Shown here piece after piece: positions 35,488-44,806 of a stretch of 64,000 nt of DNA. Within the stretch, counting starts at the first letter, position 1. Every line of letters starts with the position of its first letter. Source of the stretch: an uncultured Rhodobiaceae bacterium (GTDB lineage Bacteria; Pseudomonadota; Alphaproteobacteria; RS24); contig CALCUM010000002.1 of NCBI GenBank assembly GCA_937907245.1, positions 620,001-684,000 on the forward strand, read 5' to 3'. The translations under genes were made by a program, and so were the position numbers. The notes below the pieces were generated by a model. The model was not told the origin of the DNA, made no database searches, and saw nothing but the letters and a program-made list of their open reading frames with translations.

Positions 35488-37239
35488 TTAGCGCATTTCC
35501 TCTTCAGGTGTCACGCCGATAACATCTAAACCCGATGCCAGAACCGTCGCGGTCGCACGGATAAGCGCCAAACGAGCTAGGCTGCCCGGCTTATCTTCGT
35601 CCTGAAGGAAGCGTAACTCAAGGCGTTCCTTGCCTAAATTCCACAGCGAGTGAAATTCAGCCGCCAAGTCCATCAGATAAAACGCCACCCGATGCGGCTC
35701 GCGAGCTTCCGCCGCCGATGCCAACATACGAGGATAATTGGCCAGATTCCGAATCAATGCCAATTCCGCCGGATCCGTCAGGCTATCCAAACTTTGGCTC
35801 GCAAGGCTTGCATCGCTCACCTCCGCTTCGCTGAATCCAGCCTGCAACGAATTACGCAGCACTGAGCAAATACGCGCATGGGCATATTGCACATAGAACA
35901 CCGGATTATCGCGGCTTTTGTCTTTCACCACGTCAAAATCGAAATCCAAAGGCGCATCATTCTTGCGGGTCAGCATCATAAAACGCACCGCGTCTTTGCC
36001 CACTTCGTCCACCACCTCGCGCAACGTAATGAAACTGCCCGAGCGTTTCGACATTTTTACCGGCTCACCGCCGCGCATCAGTTTAACGAGATTGCACACT
36101 TTTACTTCTAAAGCCGCCTCGCCTTCGCTGATGGCCGTGACGGCAGACTGCATGCGCTTGATGTAGCCAATATGGTCAGCCCCCCAAACATCAATCATCT
36201 GGGTATAGCCGCGCGAAATTTTATTAAAGTGGCAAGCGATATCGGGCGCAAAATAGGTCCAACTGCCGTCTGATTTCTTTAAAGCGCGGTCGCTATCGTC
36301 ACCAAAGTCAGACGAACGGAACAGGGTTTGTTCCTGCGGCTCCCAGTCTGGCGGCGGCGACTTTCCCTTTGGTGGCTGCAATACGCCCTTGTAAATCAAA
36401 CCCTTAGATTCCAAAAACTCAAGTGATTTATCAACGGAGCCATCGTCATGCAGGCTTTGCTCCGACAGGAAATATTTATGCGCCACACCCAAAGCAGCCA
36501 AGTCCTCTCGGATGCGTTCCATCATCATGGGCAAAGCCACAGACTTTGCTACTTGCACTTGCTTGGCCTCGTCTTGGCTTGCCAAATCCGGGTGGTTTTC
36601 TGCCAGAGCCTGCCCCACGGGAATGAGATAATCTCCGGGGTATAACCCCTCTGGGATGGTGCCAATGTCTTCGCCCATCGCTTCGCGCATCCGCAACAAA
36701 GCGGAGCGCGCCAGCACATCTACCTGCGAGCCAGCATCATTGATATAATATTCACGCAACACATCATGGCCGGTTTTCTCTAGCAATCTGGCCAAAGCAT
36801 CGCCAAACACCGCTCCCCGCGCGTGGCCCACGTGCATAGGCCCCGTGGGATTGGCCGACACATATTCAATATTCAGCTTGCCAGCCCCCGTTTGGTCTCC
36901 AAACCGAATGCCCTGCTGCAAAATCTTCGGCACGAGCCCAAGCCAAAGCTGCGGTGATAGGCGTAAGTTCACGAAACCCGGCCCCGCAATATCGGCACTT
37001 TCAATAACCTCTGACTTAACCAATTCCGCAACCAAAAGCCCCGCCACATCGCGTGGGTTTAATCCGGCTGGCTTGGCTAATACCATGGCCGCATTGGTGG
37101 CCATGTCGCCATGGCTCGCGTCACGTGGCGGCTCAACGCCTACCCGATCTAGGTTCAAATCATTGGGCAAGGCGCCGCTCGCTTGCAGCGCTTTTAGGCT
37201 GTCGCGCACTTGGGTTTCAATCTCGGAAAATAAATTCAT
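35488..37239 (-). CDS. argS: Arginyl-tRNA synthetase
   Basis: 583 residues. N-terminal Add1 domain, then ANPTGPMHVGHARGAVFGD, where HVGH is the class I HIGH motif. The second signature reads VKMSKRSG (the KMSKS loop). The C-terminal anticodon-binding DALR domain contains RFMMLTRKNDAPLDFDFD and VQYAHARICSVLRN. Charges tRNA-Arg; activation needs bound tRNA. Forms a block with dgt upstream and the SPOR gene downstream. Confidence 0.98.
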   Translation of the reverse strand: MNLFSEIETQVRDSLKALQASGALPNDLNLDRVGVEPPRDASHGDMATNAAMVLAKPAGLNPRDVAGLLVAELVKSEVIESADIAGPGFVNLRLSPQLWLGLVPKILQQGIRFGDQTGAGKLNIEYVSANPTGPMHVGHARGAVFGDALARLLEKTGHDVLREYYINDAGSQVDVLARSALLRMREAMGEDIGTIPEGLYPGDYLIPVGQALAENHPDLASQDEAKQVQVAKSVALPMMMERIREDLAALGVAHKYFLSEQSLHDDGSVDKSLEFLESKGLIYKGVLQPPKGKSPPPDWEPQEQTLFRSSDFGDDSDRALKKSDGSWTYFAPDIACHFNKISRGYTQMIDVWGADHIGYIKRMQSAVTAISEGEAALEVKVCNLVKLMRGGEPVKMSKRSGSFITLREVVDEVGKDAVRFMMLTRKNDAPLDFDFDVVKDKSRDNPVFYVQYAHARICSVLRNSLQAGFSEAEVSDASLASQSLDSLTDPAELALIRNLANYPRMLASAAEAREPHRVAFYLMDLAAEFHSLWNLGKERLELRFLQDEDKPGSLARLALIRATATVLASGLDVIGVTPEEEMR

Positions 37240-37266
37240 TCACTTCACTCAAATAAAAATAGGGCT

Positions 37267-38469
37267 TTAGGACATCGAACCCGAAATATCGAACAAACGA
37301 CGATGCTCTTCCATCGCAAAACGGTCGGTCATGCCAGCTAGATAGTCGCAGATAATTCGTGCCTTATGGGTTTCATCGCCACTCATAGCAGAAAGGCGCC
37401 AGTCTTCGGGCAGCAGCTCCGGCTCGGCAAATTGCAAATCAAACAAATCACGCATCACCCGACGCGCCTTGCTCATCGAGCCGTTTACGGTGTGATGACG
37501 ATAAACCCGCTCATATAGAAACGATTTTATGGTTCTGTGTTTCTTATCCATCTCTGGCGAAAACTCGGCCAAGGCACCGCCCAGATTGCGCACATCGTCG
37601 GCGCTTTCAATGTGATGCTCGGCCAAGCGATGGCGAACTACGCTCACCAAATCGCCAATCATCAACGAAATCATCTCCCGCACCAATTCGTGACGAATGA
37701 GTTGTTCATCAATTTTGCCATGCTCAGCATCGATTGCACGCAAGATATCGCCCGTCATCGGCAACTCGCGCAAATCATCCAAAGTAATAAGATTGGCGCG
37801 CAAAGCGTCGTCGATATCATGGTTGTTATAGGCAATATCGTCGGACAAGGCCGCGATTTGCGCCTCCGCCGACGGCCAAGTGTGCAAATGCAGGTCTTGT
37901 TGTTTTGCATGCTGCTGAATGGCAAAGGGCAAATCGGTCAGTTTTTGCTCGCCCACCAAAAGCGGGCCATTGTGTTTCACCAAACCCTCCAGCGCTTCCC
38001 ACGTCAGGTTTAGGCCATCAAAGGGGATATAGCGCTTCTCGAGCTGCGTGACGATGCGCAAGGTTTGGGCATTATGGTCAAACCCACCAAAGGGCTGCAT
38101 GGCGGCATCTAGCGCATCTTCGCCAGCGTGGCCAAAAGCCGTATGCCCGAGGTCATGCGCCAAGGCCAAGGTTTCTGTTAGCTCCTCATCTAAGCCCAGC
38201 TCACGAGCAATAGAGCGGCCAATTTGTGCCACCTCAAGCGAGTGCGTTAGGCGTGTGCGGTAGTAGTCGCCGACATGGGCCAGAAAAACTTGCGTCTTAT
38301 GCTTTAGCCGACGAAAGGCACCGCAGTGTAAAACGCGGTCGCGGTCGCGCTGATAAGGCGTGCGCGTTCGGCTTTCGCTTTCAGGATACAGGCGCCCTCG
38401 CGAGCCCCCGTTTTCCAATCCAGTGATCGGTTGGCAGGCATAGGGCGCGTGATAGATTTCATGAGTCAT
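37267..38469 (-). CDS. dgt: Deoxyguanosinetriphosphate triphosphohydrolase-like HD protein
   Basis: 400 residues. HD-domain metal ligands are visible in THSLEVAQIGR (first His) and ALAHDLGHTAFGHAGE (HD motif), plus DDIAYNNHDIDDALR further on. SRTRTPYQRDRDRVLHCGAFRRLKHKTQV is the N-terminal dNTPase signature (shown here in two parts: SRTRTPYQRDRDRVL, then HCGAFRRLKHKTQV). It hydrolyses dNTPs to the nucleoside and triphosphate. Divergent from erpA beyond two short genes. A hairpin lies just upstream of its start. Confidence 0.95.
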   Translation of the reverse strand: MTHEIYHAPYACQPITGLENGGSRGRLYPESESRTRTPYQRDRDRVLHCGAFRRLKHKTQVFLAHVGDYYRTRLTHSLEVAQIGRSIARELGLDEELTETLALAHDLGHTAFGHAGEDALDAAMQPFGGFDHNAQTLRIVTQLEKRYIPFDGLNLTWEALEGLVKHNGPLLVGEQKLTDLPFAIQQHAKQQDLHLHTWPSAEAQIAALSDDIAYNNHDIDDALRANLITLDDLRELPMTGDILRAIDAEHGKIDEQLIRHELVREMISLMIGDLVSVVRHRLAEHHIESADDVRNLGGALAEFSPEMDKKHRTIKSFLYERVYRHHTVNGSMSKARRVMRDLFDLQFAEPELLPEDWRLSAMSGDETHKARIICDYLAGMTDRFAMEEHRRLFDISGSMS

Positions 38470-38481
38470 GCTTCCCTTTTA

Positions 38482-38510
38482 CGGGGCTTTCCGCCCAATG
38501 AGAAGCCCCG
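38482..38510. repeat. Strong hairpin upstream of dgt
   Basis: CGGGGCTT (38482-38489) and AAGCCCCG (38503-38510) pair perfectly around 13 nt. It lies between the lipoprotein gene stop (38512) and the dgt start (38469). No T run follows on the minus strand, so it looks more like an mRNA processing or stability element than a classical terminator. Confidence 0.6.
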
Positions 38511-38511
38511 A

Positions 38512-39033
38512 TTAAGAAGCCCCCGTTAGGAAGTTGAAAATTTTTTTCTCAATGCCGCCAAGCGAGACACAAGGCCCCGTGTGCGTAATCACCTGCGCCG
38601 CATAATTGTCCATCACATCCAGCCGATACTGACCCGTAACACTTATCAAGACTTGCGACGTCGCCTCAAACCCACGGCTGAGATGAACCCGCACTTTGGC
38701 GTGTTTTTGCAACTTGGGCGGTGTAATGGCGGTGTTGATGTTAAAACGCCCGCAGTCAACTTGCGTGTCGTCATCGGGCAAAGCGAGGCGCCCTTGTATC
38801 AAACCAAGGGCCTCGTCAATATCGGTAATTTCCAATTCATGCGCATCGAACCACCCAATGGTGCGCGACCAAGCCGTAGGATAAGCCACTTTCAAAATGC
38901 GGGCCGACGGCGGTGCGAGCCTTGCGTCTGGCGGAATAATTTCGACACTGGCACAGCTTGCCACCAATAGGGCTGACAAAAGCCCGCCGGCTATCGCATT
39001 GCGTAAACGGTTTCTATTTTTAGTTTGTTTCAT
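38512..39033 (-). CDS. Predicted lipoprotein of unknown function
   Basis: 173 residues. The signal peptide ends in a lipobox LLVASC, so the mature protein starts at that Cys and is anchored to a membrane. Start ATG at 39033 has AGGTGGG upstream. The rest looks like a small periplasmic domain with two conserved-looking cysteines (DCGRF and GPCVS) that could form a disulfide. I do not recognise the family. Same strand as dgt, with a hairpin between them. Confidence 0.75.
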   Translation of the reverse strand: MKQTKNRNRLRNAIAGGLLSALLVASCASVEIIPPDARLAPPSARILKVAYPTAWSRTIGWFDAHELEITDIDEALGLIQGRLALPDDDTQVDCGRFNINTAITPPKLQKHAKVRVHLSRGFEATSQVLISVTGQYRLDVMDNYAAQVITHTGPCVSLGGIEKKIFNFLTGAS

Positions 39034-39121
39034 ATCCCACCTGACTTTTAAACAAAGTGGCACGCGCGCCCCTCAAGACAAAGCAGTCTATTTTCAATAA
39101 GTTAACTTAAGGGAAACAACC

Positions 39122-39607
39122 TCAAAACTCTTGCCGCAACATCACCATGTCTCGCAGCAATTGACCGTTCTCTATTATGGGAATGGGGTAACGACTAAAG
39201 AAGCCTTTCAACACGCCATCGCGCTTAAAGCCCAGTTTTTCATAGAGACGAATTTGCGAGTTCCCCATCACGCCAAGGGTTTCGCCAGTTCCAATTTCAA
39301 TCGCTTTGACGCCGCGCGATCTAGCGAGCTCGACCACATGGGTAATCAGCGCGCTGGCCATACCTTGCCGGCGCATGATGGTGCGGGTGGCGACATTCTT
39401 TATTTCAAATCCATCAGCAATCGGCACGATGACGCACATTGCATAGGGGTGATTGGGATGGCCAATGCGAAAAATCTCCGCCTCCGCTTGGGTGGGTGGC
39501 AGGTAATCCAGCACCGCCTCTAGCCATGGATCCGCATCTAGCAGCAAGTCCCAATGGGCGCGGGTTAGCTCGGCTTCGTGCTCTATCTCATGTTTAATAA
39601 CGTCCAT
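39122..39607 (-). CDS. GNAT-family N-acetyltransferase
   Basis: 161 residues. The acetyl-CoA loop reads RRQGMASALITHVVELARSRG (RRxGxA-type, split: RRQGMASAL then ITHVVELARSRG), followed by the LYEKLGFKRDG motif typical of the GNAT C-terminal half. Acceptor substrate unknown; could modify a small amine or a protein N-terminus. Divergent from erpA with 49 bp between the two starts. Confidence 0.85.
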   Translation of the reverse strand: MDVIKHEIEHEAELTRAHWDLLLDADPWLEAVLDYLPPTQAEAEIFRIGHPNHPYAMCVIVPIADGFEIKNVATRTIMRRQGMASALITHVVELARSRGVKAIEIGTGETLGVMGNSQIRLYEKLGFKRDGVLKGFFSRYPIPIIENGQLLRDMVMLRQEF

Positions 39608-39656
39608 AAGTGCACAATATCTTGAATCGTTATGAAATCCGCCCTATTTAATAGCT

Positions 39657-39989
39657 ATGGAACAAAACCAATTTGGTATCTCCGAAAGTGCTGCGGTACA
39701 AATCGGAAAAATTCTCGCCACCGAGGCAGACGGCGCGTGTTTGCGCGTGGCCGTACAAGGCGGCGGTTGCTCTGGCTTTTCTTATATATTCTCCATCGAT
39801 GCCAAACAGACGGCGGAAGACCTTGTCGTCTCGCGCGATGGCGTCACCGTTTTGGTCGATGACATATCGCTGCAATATATGCAAGGCAGTGAAATCGATT
39901 GGGTCGATGATCTCATCGGTGCCAGCTTTCAAATTAAGAACCCGAACGCGACCGCAAGTTGCGGCTGCGGCACGAGCTTCGACGTCTAA
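39657..39989 (+). CDS. erpA: Iron-sulfur cluster insertion protein (A-type carrier)
   Basis: 110 residues. The three cysteines of A-type carriers are present: one in QGGGCSGFSY and two in ASCGCGTSF. These hold a [2Fe-2S] or [4Fe-4S] cluster that is passed to target enzymes. ErpA and IscA are hard to tell apart by sequence; position next to dgt and xth is the usual place of erpA in alphaproteobacteria. Its stop shares a base with the xth start. Confidence 0.93.
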   Translation: MEQNQFGISESAAVQIGKILATEADGACLRVAVQGGGCSGFSYIFSIDAKQTAEDLVVSRDGVTVLVDDISLQYMQGSEIDWVDDLIGASFQIKNPNATASCGCGTSFDV

Positions 39990-40783
39990 TGAAAATTGCT
40001 AGCTGGAATGTGAACTCAATTAAAGCGCGCCTGCCAAATGTGCTGCGCTGGCTGAGCGAAGAACAACCCGACATCGTGGGCTTGCAAGAATTAAAATGTG
40101 TCGATGAAGCCTTCCCGCGCGCTGACATTGAAGCGCTTGGCTATAACGTCGAGACGCACGGCCAGAAAACTTACAATGGCGTGGCCCTGCTTTCCAAACA
40201 CCCGCTCGAAGATGTCTCTCGCGGCCTGCCCGGTTTTGAAGACGAACAATCGCGCTATATCGAAGCCGTAGTTTCGACCGATAAGGGGGCTTTGCGCGTA
40301 GCTTCGCTGTATTTGCCAAATGGCAATCCGGTAGGCGACGATGGCTTGCACGAAAAATACGTCTATAAATTAAATTGGATGAAGGCATTGCAAGAACATG
40401 CGAAAACGCTGCTTTCCTATGAAGAAGCTTTCATTCTATCGGGCGATTACAATGTCATTCAGCAACCCGAAGATTGCTATAATCCCGAAGGCTGGGAAGG
40501 CGATGCGCTGTATCGCCCCGAAACCCATGCCGCCTTTCGCGCCATTGTAAACCTCGGGCTCACGGAAGCCGTGGCTTCCTTGGCTCAAACGGGCGATGAC
40601 ACTTATACGTTTTGGGATTATCAGGCCGGCGCTTGGCCAAAGAACAATGGTATTCGCATCGACCACCATCTGATGTCACCACTCGCCGCAGACCTGCTGG
40701 CCAGCTTCGATATTCATAGCCATACCCGCGACTGGGAAAAACCTTCCGACCACGTGCCCGTGGTGATTGAAGTGGACGCTTAG
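39989..40783 (+). CDS. xth: Exodeoxyribonuclease III / AP endonuclease
   Basis: 264 residues from the ATG at 39989, which overlaps the erpA stop by one base. MKIASWNVNSIKARLPNVL is the family start, and LQELKC holds the metal-binding Glu. SGDYNVIQQPEDCY carries the catalytic Asp and Asn, and RIDHHLMSP and SDHVPV the C-terminal Asp and His. Repairs abasic sites and removes 3' blocks. Cotranscribed with erpA. Confidence 0.96.
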   Translation: MKIASWNVNSIKARLPNVLRWLSEEQPDIVGLQELKCVDEAFPRADIEALGYNVETHGQKTYNGVALLSKHPLEDVSRGLPGFEDEQSRYIEAVVSTDKGALRVASLYLPNGNPVGDDGLHEKYVYKLNWMKALQEHAKTLLSYEEAFILSGDYNVIQQPEDCYNPEGWEGDALYRPETHAAFRAIVNLGLTEAVASLAQTGDDTYTFWDYQAGAWPKNNGIRIDHHLMSPLAADLLASFDIHSHTRDWEKPSDHVPVVIEVDA

Positions 40784-40793
40784 GCGTTTATTT

Positions 40794-40819
40794 GGCTCGC
40801 GAGCTTTTTCTCACGAGCC
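40794..40819. repeat. Hairpin between xth and the TSUP permease gene
   Basis: GGCTCGCGAG (40794-40803) and CTCACGAGCC (40810-40819) pair with one mismatch around six bases. It lies 27 bp before the next start codon. No T run follows, so it may be an attenuator-like or processing structure. Confidence 0.5.
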
Positions 40820-40845
40820 CCCTAAAATCATCTACACTCCCGTGC

Positions 40846-41592
40846 ATGGAAACATTTATCCTCTTTTTGGCTGGCTTGATTGGCGGCACCATGAACGCGC
40901 TGGCTGGCGGCGGTAGCGGCATTACGTTTGCCGCCTTGGTGTTTACTGGCATGCCGCCCATCATTGCCAATGCGACCAATACATTCGCTGCGACTTTCGG
41001 ATATATCACCGGCGTGCTGGGCTATCGGCAACATATGAGTGGCATGGGCAAAGACCTGATATGGCAGGCCCCCTTGGTGTTTATTGGCGGGCTTTTTGGC
41101 GGCTATGCTTTGCTACAAACCGACGCGCAAGTGTTTGAAGCGGCTGTGCCTTGGCTGCTTTTATTCGCTACCGTATTGTTTATGGCCGGGCCGCAGCTCG
41201 AACAGATTGCCGCGCGCTTTGGCGGTCGGCGGGTAAAAATAGCTGGCGCTTTGGCGATATTTCTCACCTGTGTTTATGGCGGATATTTTCAAGGCGGATT
41301 TGGTATTCTTATGCTGGCCGCCTTATCGCTGTCCGGCTACACGGCCGTTCGCGCCATGAATGGGCTGAAGCTGGTGTTCGCCACAATATCCTCTATCGCC
41401 GCGCTTTTGCTTTTCGCTTTCGAAGGGAAAATTGATTATATCGGCGGCTTGGCCGTTATGGCTGGCATTGGCATCGGCAGCTATGGCGCAGCGCGACTAA
41501 CCAATTATATATCCGATGCCAACGTCAAACGCGCCAGCCTTGCGGTCTGCCTTTTGGTAACCGCCTATGCTTTTTACGTGGCTTACGCTTAA
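40846..41592 (+). CDS. TauE/SafE (TSUP)-family membrane permease
   Basis: 248 residues, about eight membrane helices. GLIGGTMNALAGGGSGITF is the TSUP N-terminal signature, repeated in degenerate form in the second half (YGGYFQGGFGILML), reflecting the internal duplication of the family. Members move sulfite, sulfoacetate or other anions. The ATG at 40846 is preferred; a TTG at 40792 would add a non-hydrophobic leader and span a hairpin. Convergent with valS. Substrate unknown. Confidence 0.9.
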   Translation: METFILFLAGLIGGTMNALAGGGSGITFAALVFTGMPPIIANATNTFAATFGYITGVLGYRQHMSGMGKDLIWQAPLVFIGGLFGGYALLQTDAQVFEAAVPWLLLFATVLFMAGPQLEQIAARFGGRRVKIAGALAIFLTCVYGGYFQGGFGILMLAALSLSGYTAVRAMNGLKLVFATISSIAALLLFAFEGKIDYIGGLAVMAGIGIGSYGAARLTNYISDANVKRASLAVCLLVTAYAFYVAYA

Positions 41593-41594
41593 CC

Positions 41595-44288
41595 CTACCC
41601 AAGCCGTTTCAGCGCTTCGCCCAACTTATCGCGCCGCGCTTCTTCTTCTGCCAGACGCGCTTTATTCTCATCGATAACGGCCGCCGGCGCTTTGTCTAAA
41701 AAGCCTTGATTGTTTAGCTTGCCAGAGATTTTCTTAATCTCAATTTCCACTTTGCCAATATCTTTTTGCAGACGCGCCCGCTCGGCATCCACATCAATCA
41801 CATCCGTTAATGGCAAAGCCAGAACGGCCTCCCCTAGCACAGCTTGCACCGCGCCTTCGGGCACAGCCTCGGCCAGCGTGATGCTTTCCAACCGCGCCAA
41901 ACGTTGCAGCACCGCACCCGTCTCATTCAATCGGCTTTGGGTTTCTGCATTGGCACCAATAACCACCAGCGGCACTCGCGCACCCGCTGGCACATTCATC
42001 TCGGAGCGCACGGAGCGGATTTCGCTAATCGCGTCAATCATCCACGTCACTTCGACATCGGCTTTTGCGTTAACCAACGTATCCGGCAAGCTCGGCCAGA
42101 CGTCTAACATGAGGTGATTATCGCGGGCGCCGGTTTTGGCCCATAGCTCTTCCGTCACAAAAGGCATGAACGGATGCAACAGGCGCAGCGCATTTTCTAA
42201 CGCCCATTTGGTGGCGGCCTGGACTTGCGCTTTTTGGCTTTGCGCCTCGGCGCTCATGTCGTCGTTTTGCAAGGCTGGCTTGGCCAGCTCGACATACCAA
42301 TCACAAAAGCTATTCCAGATAAATTGATACACGCCATTGGCCGCATCGTTAAAGCGATAGGCCTCTAGGGCTTGCGTTACATTGGTTTGCGTGCGCACCA
42401 CTTCGCCGACCAGCCACTGGGTCAGCGGTAGGCTGGCTGTGGCGGGGTCAAATTCTTCCGCCTCAAAACAGCCGTTCATATCGCAAAAGCGGGCGGCGTT
42501 CCAAAGTTTGGTGGCGAAATTGCGATAGCCTTCCACGCGGCTCTCCGACAATTTAATGTCGCGCCCCATGGCCGCCATGGCCGATAAGGTAAAGCGCAAA
42601 GCATCGGCGCCATAGCGATCTATAAGCTCGAGCGGGTCGACGACATTGCCTTTGGACTTAGACATTTTGGCGCCGTTTTCATCGCGCACAAGCGCGTGAA
42701 CATAGACCGTATGAAACGGCACTTCGCCATCCATGAAATGCAGGCCGCTCATCATCATGCGCGCCACCCAGAAAAAGATAATGTCGAAACCCGTCACCAG
42801 CACATCGGTTTTATAATGACGGTCTAGCTCGGTCGTTTTATCCGGCCAGCCCAAAGTCGAGAACGGCCATAGCGCCGACGAGAACCACGTGTCCAACACA
42901 TCTTCATCGCGCGTCAGGGCCACGCCCTCGCCCGCTTGAGCTTGCGCTGCGGCTTCATCTTCACCGACGAAAACATTGCCGTCTGCGTCATACCAAGCCG
43001 GAATTTGATGGCCCCACCAAAGCTGGCGCGAGATGCACCACGGCTGAATATTGCGCATCCATTCGAAATAGGTTTTGTCCCAATTGGGCGGCACAAATTT
43101 GGTGGCCCCCGAGGTCACGGCCTCAATCGCTGGCTTCGCCATAGTCTTGGCATCGACATACCATTGGTCGGTTAGCCACGGCTCGATAACCTGATTGGAG
43201 CGGTCGCCATAAGGCACCATATGAGTGTCGGGCTCAATTTTATCGACTAGACCCATGCCCTCCAATGTCTCCACGACTTTCTTGCGGGCGTCATAACGCT
43301 CAAGCCCGTGCCACTCTTGCTTGGCTGGCATATCGTCAAAAGCTTCGTCGGATAAATCCACGCAAGCCTTTTGATCGAGCATGTTTATGGCGGCCAAGCC
43401 ACAGCGCTTGCCCACTTCAAAGTCATTGAAATCATGGGCTGGCGTAATTTTCACCGCGCCCGAACCTTTTTCAGGGTCGGCATACTCATCCGCGACAATC
43501 GGGATGCGACGCCCGACGATGGGCAGCAGGACAAATTTACCAATCAACGATTGGTAGCGCTCATCGTCTGGATGCACGGCCACGCCGGTATCGCCAAGCA
43601 TGGTTTCTGGCCGCGTGGTCGCAACCGTAATATGGCCCGAGCCATCTTCTAGCGGATAGTTGAAATGCCATAGGTGGCTATTGGTCTCGCGCTGTTCCAC
43701 TTCCAAATCAGAGATAGCGGTCAACAGGCCTGGGTCCCAATTAACCAAACGTTTGTCTTTATAAATCAACCCCTGCTGGTGCAGCGTCACGAAAACTTTG
43801 ACGACGGCTTTAGACAGCCCCTCGTCCATGGTGAAACGCTCACGGCTCCAATCGCAACTCGCGCCGAGGCGGCGTAATTGTTGCGTAATGGTCGAGCCAC
43901 TTTCTTCTTTCCATTGCCAAACGCGCTCCAAAAACATCTCGCGTCCCATGTCGCGGCGGCTCTCGTTGCCCTGCTCGGCCAACTGGCGCTCGACGACCAT
44001 TTGCGTCGCGATGCCAGCGTGGTCAGTGCCTGGCTGCCATAAAACATCGCGCCCTCGCATCCGCTCAAAGCGGCACAAAATATCTTGTAATGTATTGTTG
44101 AGCGCATGCCCCATATGCAGGCTGCCCGTCACATTGGGCGGTGGAATGACGATGGTGTAAGGCTCTGCCTCAGGCACGCGTCCGGCTTTGAAACATCCAC
44201 TAGCTTCCCAATCCTCATAGAGGCGGGTTTCTAACGAATTAGGATCGAAGATTTTATCGAGTTTCTGGGCGGGCGTGGTATCGGACAT
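41595..44288 (-). CDS. valS: Valyl-tRNA synthetase
   Basis: 897 residues. [14 protein letters not shown] has the class I HIGH motif (HMGH), and [18 protein letters not shown] the KMSKS loop. The editing domain shows [19 protein letters not shown]. The anticodon-binding region and a C-terminal coiled coil (from about residue 830) are present, as in bacterial ValRS. Located downstream of the popZ-like and tolC genes on the same strand. Confidence 0.98.
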   Translation of the reverse strand: MSDTTPAQKLDKIFDPNSLETRLYEDWEASGCFKAGRVPEAEPYTIVIPPPNVTGSLHMGHALNNTLQDILCRFERMRGRDVLWQPGTDHAGIATQMVVERQLAEQGNESRRDMGREMFLERVWQWKEESGSTITQQLRRLGASCDWSRERFTMDEGLSKAVVKVFVTLHQQGLIYKDKRLVNWDPGLLTAISDLEVEQRETNSHLWHFNYPLEDGSGHITVATTRPETMLGDTGVAVHPDDERYQSLIGKFVLLPIVGRRIPIVADEYADPEKGSGAVKITPAHDFNDFEVGKRCGLAAINMLDQKACVDLSDEAFDDMPAKQEWHGLERYDARKKVVETLEGMGLVDKIEPDTHMVPYGDRSNQVIEPWLTDQWYVDAKTMAKPAIEAVTSGATKFVPPNWDKTYFEWMRNIQPWCISRQLWWGHQIPAWYDADGNVFVGEDEAAAQAQAGEGVALTRDEDVLDTWFSSALWPFSTLGWPDKTTELDRHYKTDVLVTGFDIIFFWVARMMMSGLHFMDGEVPFHTVYVHALVRDENGAKMSKSKGNVVDPLELIDRYGADALRFTLSAMAAMGRDIKLSESRVEGYRNFATKLWNAARFCDMNGCFEAEEFDPATASLPLTQWLVGEVVRTQTNVTQALEAYRFNDAANGVYQFIWNSFCDWYVELAKPALQNDDMSAEAQSQKAQVQAATKWALENALRLLHPFMPFVTEELWAKTGARDNHLMLDVWPSLPDTLVNAKADVEVTWMIDAISEIRSVRSEMNVPAGARVPLVVIGANAETQSRLNETGAVLQRLARLESITLAEAVPEGAVQAVLGEAVLALPLTDVIDVDAERARLQKDIGKVEIEIKKISGKLNNQGFLDKAPAAVIDENKARLAEEEARRDKLGEALKRLG

Positions 44289-44404
44289 AAAGACTAAACT
44301 CTTCTCAAGTCACTTCAGGGAAAGCAGCATTAAATCTGCTATTTGGAGTTACACCAAGCCGTCTTAAATCTCAAGGGTGCCCTTATCTAATATGCCGACC
44401 TACT

Positions 44405-44731
44405 TTACGAATTTTGCAGGCTTTTGAGCATTAACCCACGCATCTCATCGCGCAAAATGCGCTCCATCAGCGGCGGCAAAGATTGCTCCATCCATTGGTT
44501 CAACAGCGGATCAAGACGCTCGAGTATCAGCAGTTCCAACAATGTTGGCGGTTGTTGTGTGCCACCGCCCAAGCGATGCAGGGCCGCCTCAATACGAGAT
44601 TGAGCCGCATCTGAAGCTAAATTTAAACCTTCACCATCTGACATAACCGCTTGTTCCGCCTCGATTATTCGGCGGATGGCGAGGATGACTTCATCTTGCG
44701 AGGTTTCGTCTTTTTCGTCGCTTTTCTTCAT
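44405..44731 (-). CDS. PopZ-like polar organising protein (DUF2497), short form
   Basis: 108 residues. The N-terminal helix DEVILAIRRIIEAEQ (13-27) matches the partner-binding helix of PopZ, and the C-terminal LDPLLNQWMEQSLPPLMERI plus LRDEMRGL (73-100) matches its oligomerisation region. The acidic proline-rich linker between them, about 80 residues in Caulobacter PopZ, is cut to about 45 and is not PED-rich. PopZ builds a pole matrix that anchors the chromosome origin and cell-cycle kinases. The order tolC-popZ-valS is standard in alphaproteobacteria. Whether the short form assembles a matrix is open. Confidence 0.82.
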   Translation of the reverse strand: MKKSDEKDETSQDEVILAIRRIIEAEQAVMSDGEGLNLASDAAQSRIEAALHRLGGGTQQPPTLLELLILERLDPLLNQWMEQSLPPLMERILRDEMRGLMLKSLQNS

Positions 44732-44806
44732 TGTTGCTCGACCCCAATTTCAGGAAACGCCAACAGCCCCAGACTTACATTGGGCGATACACAACAAACT
44801 TACCTT

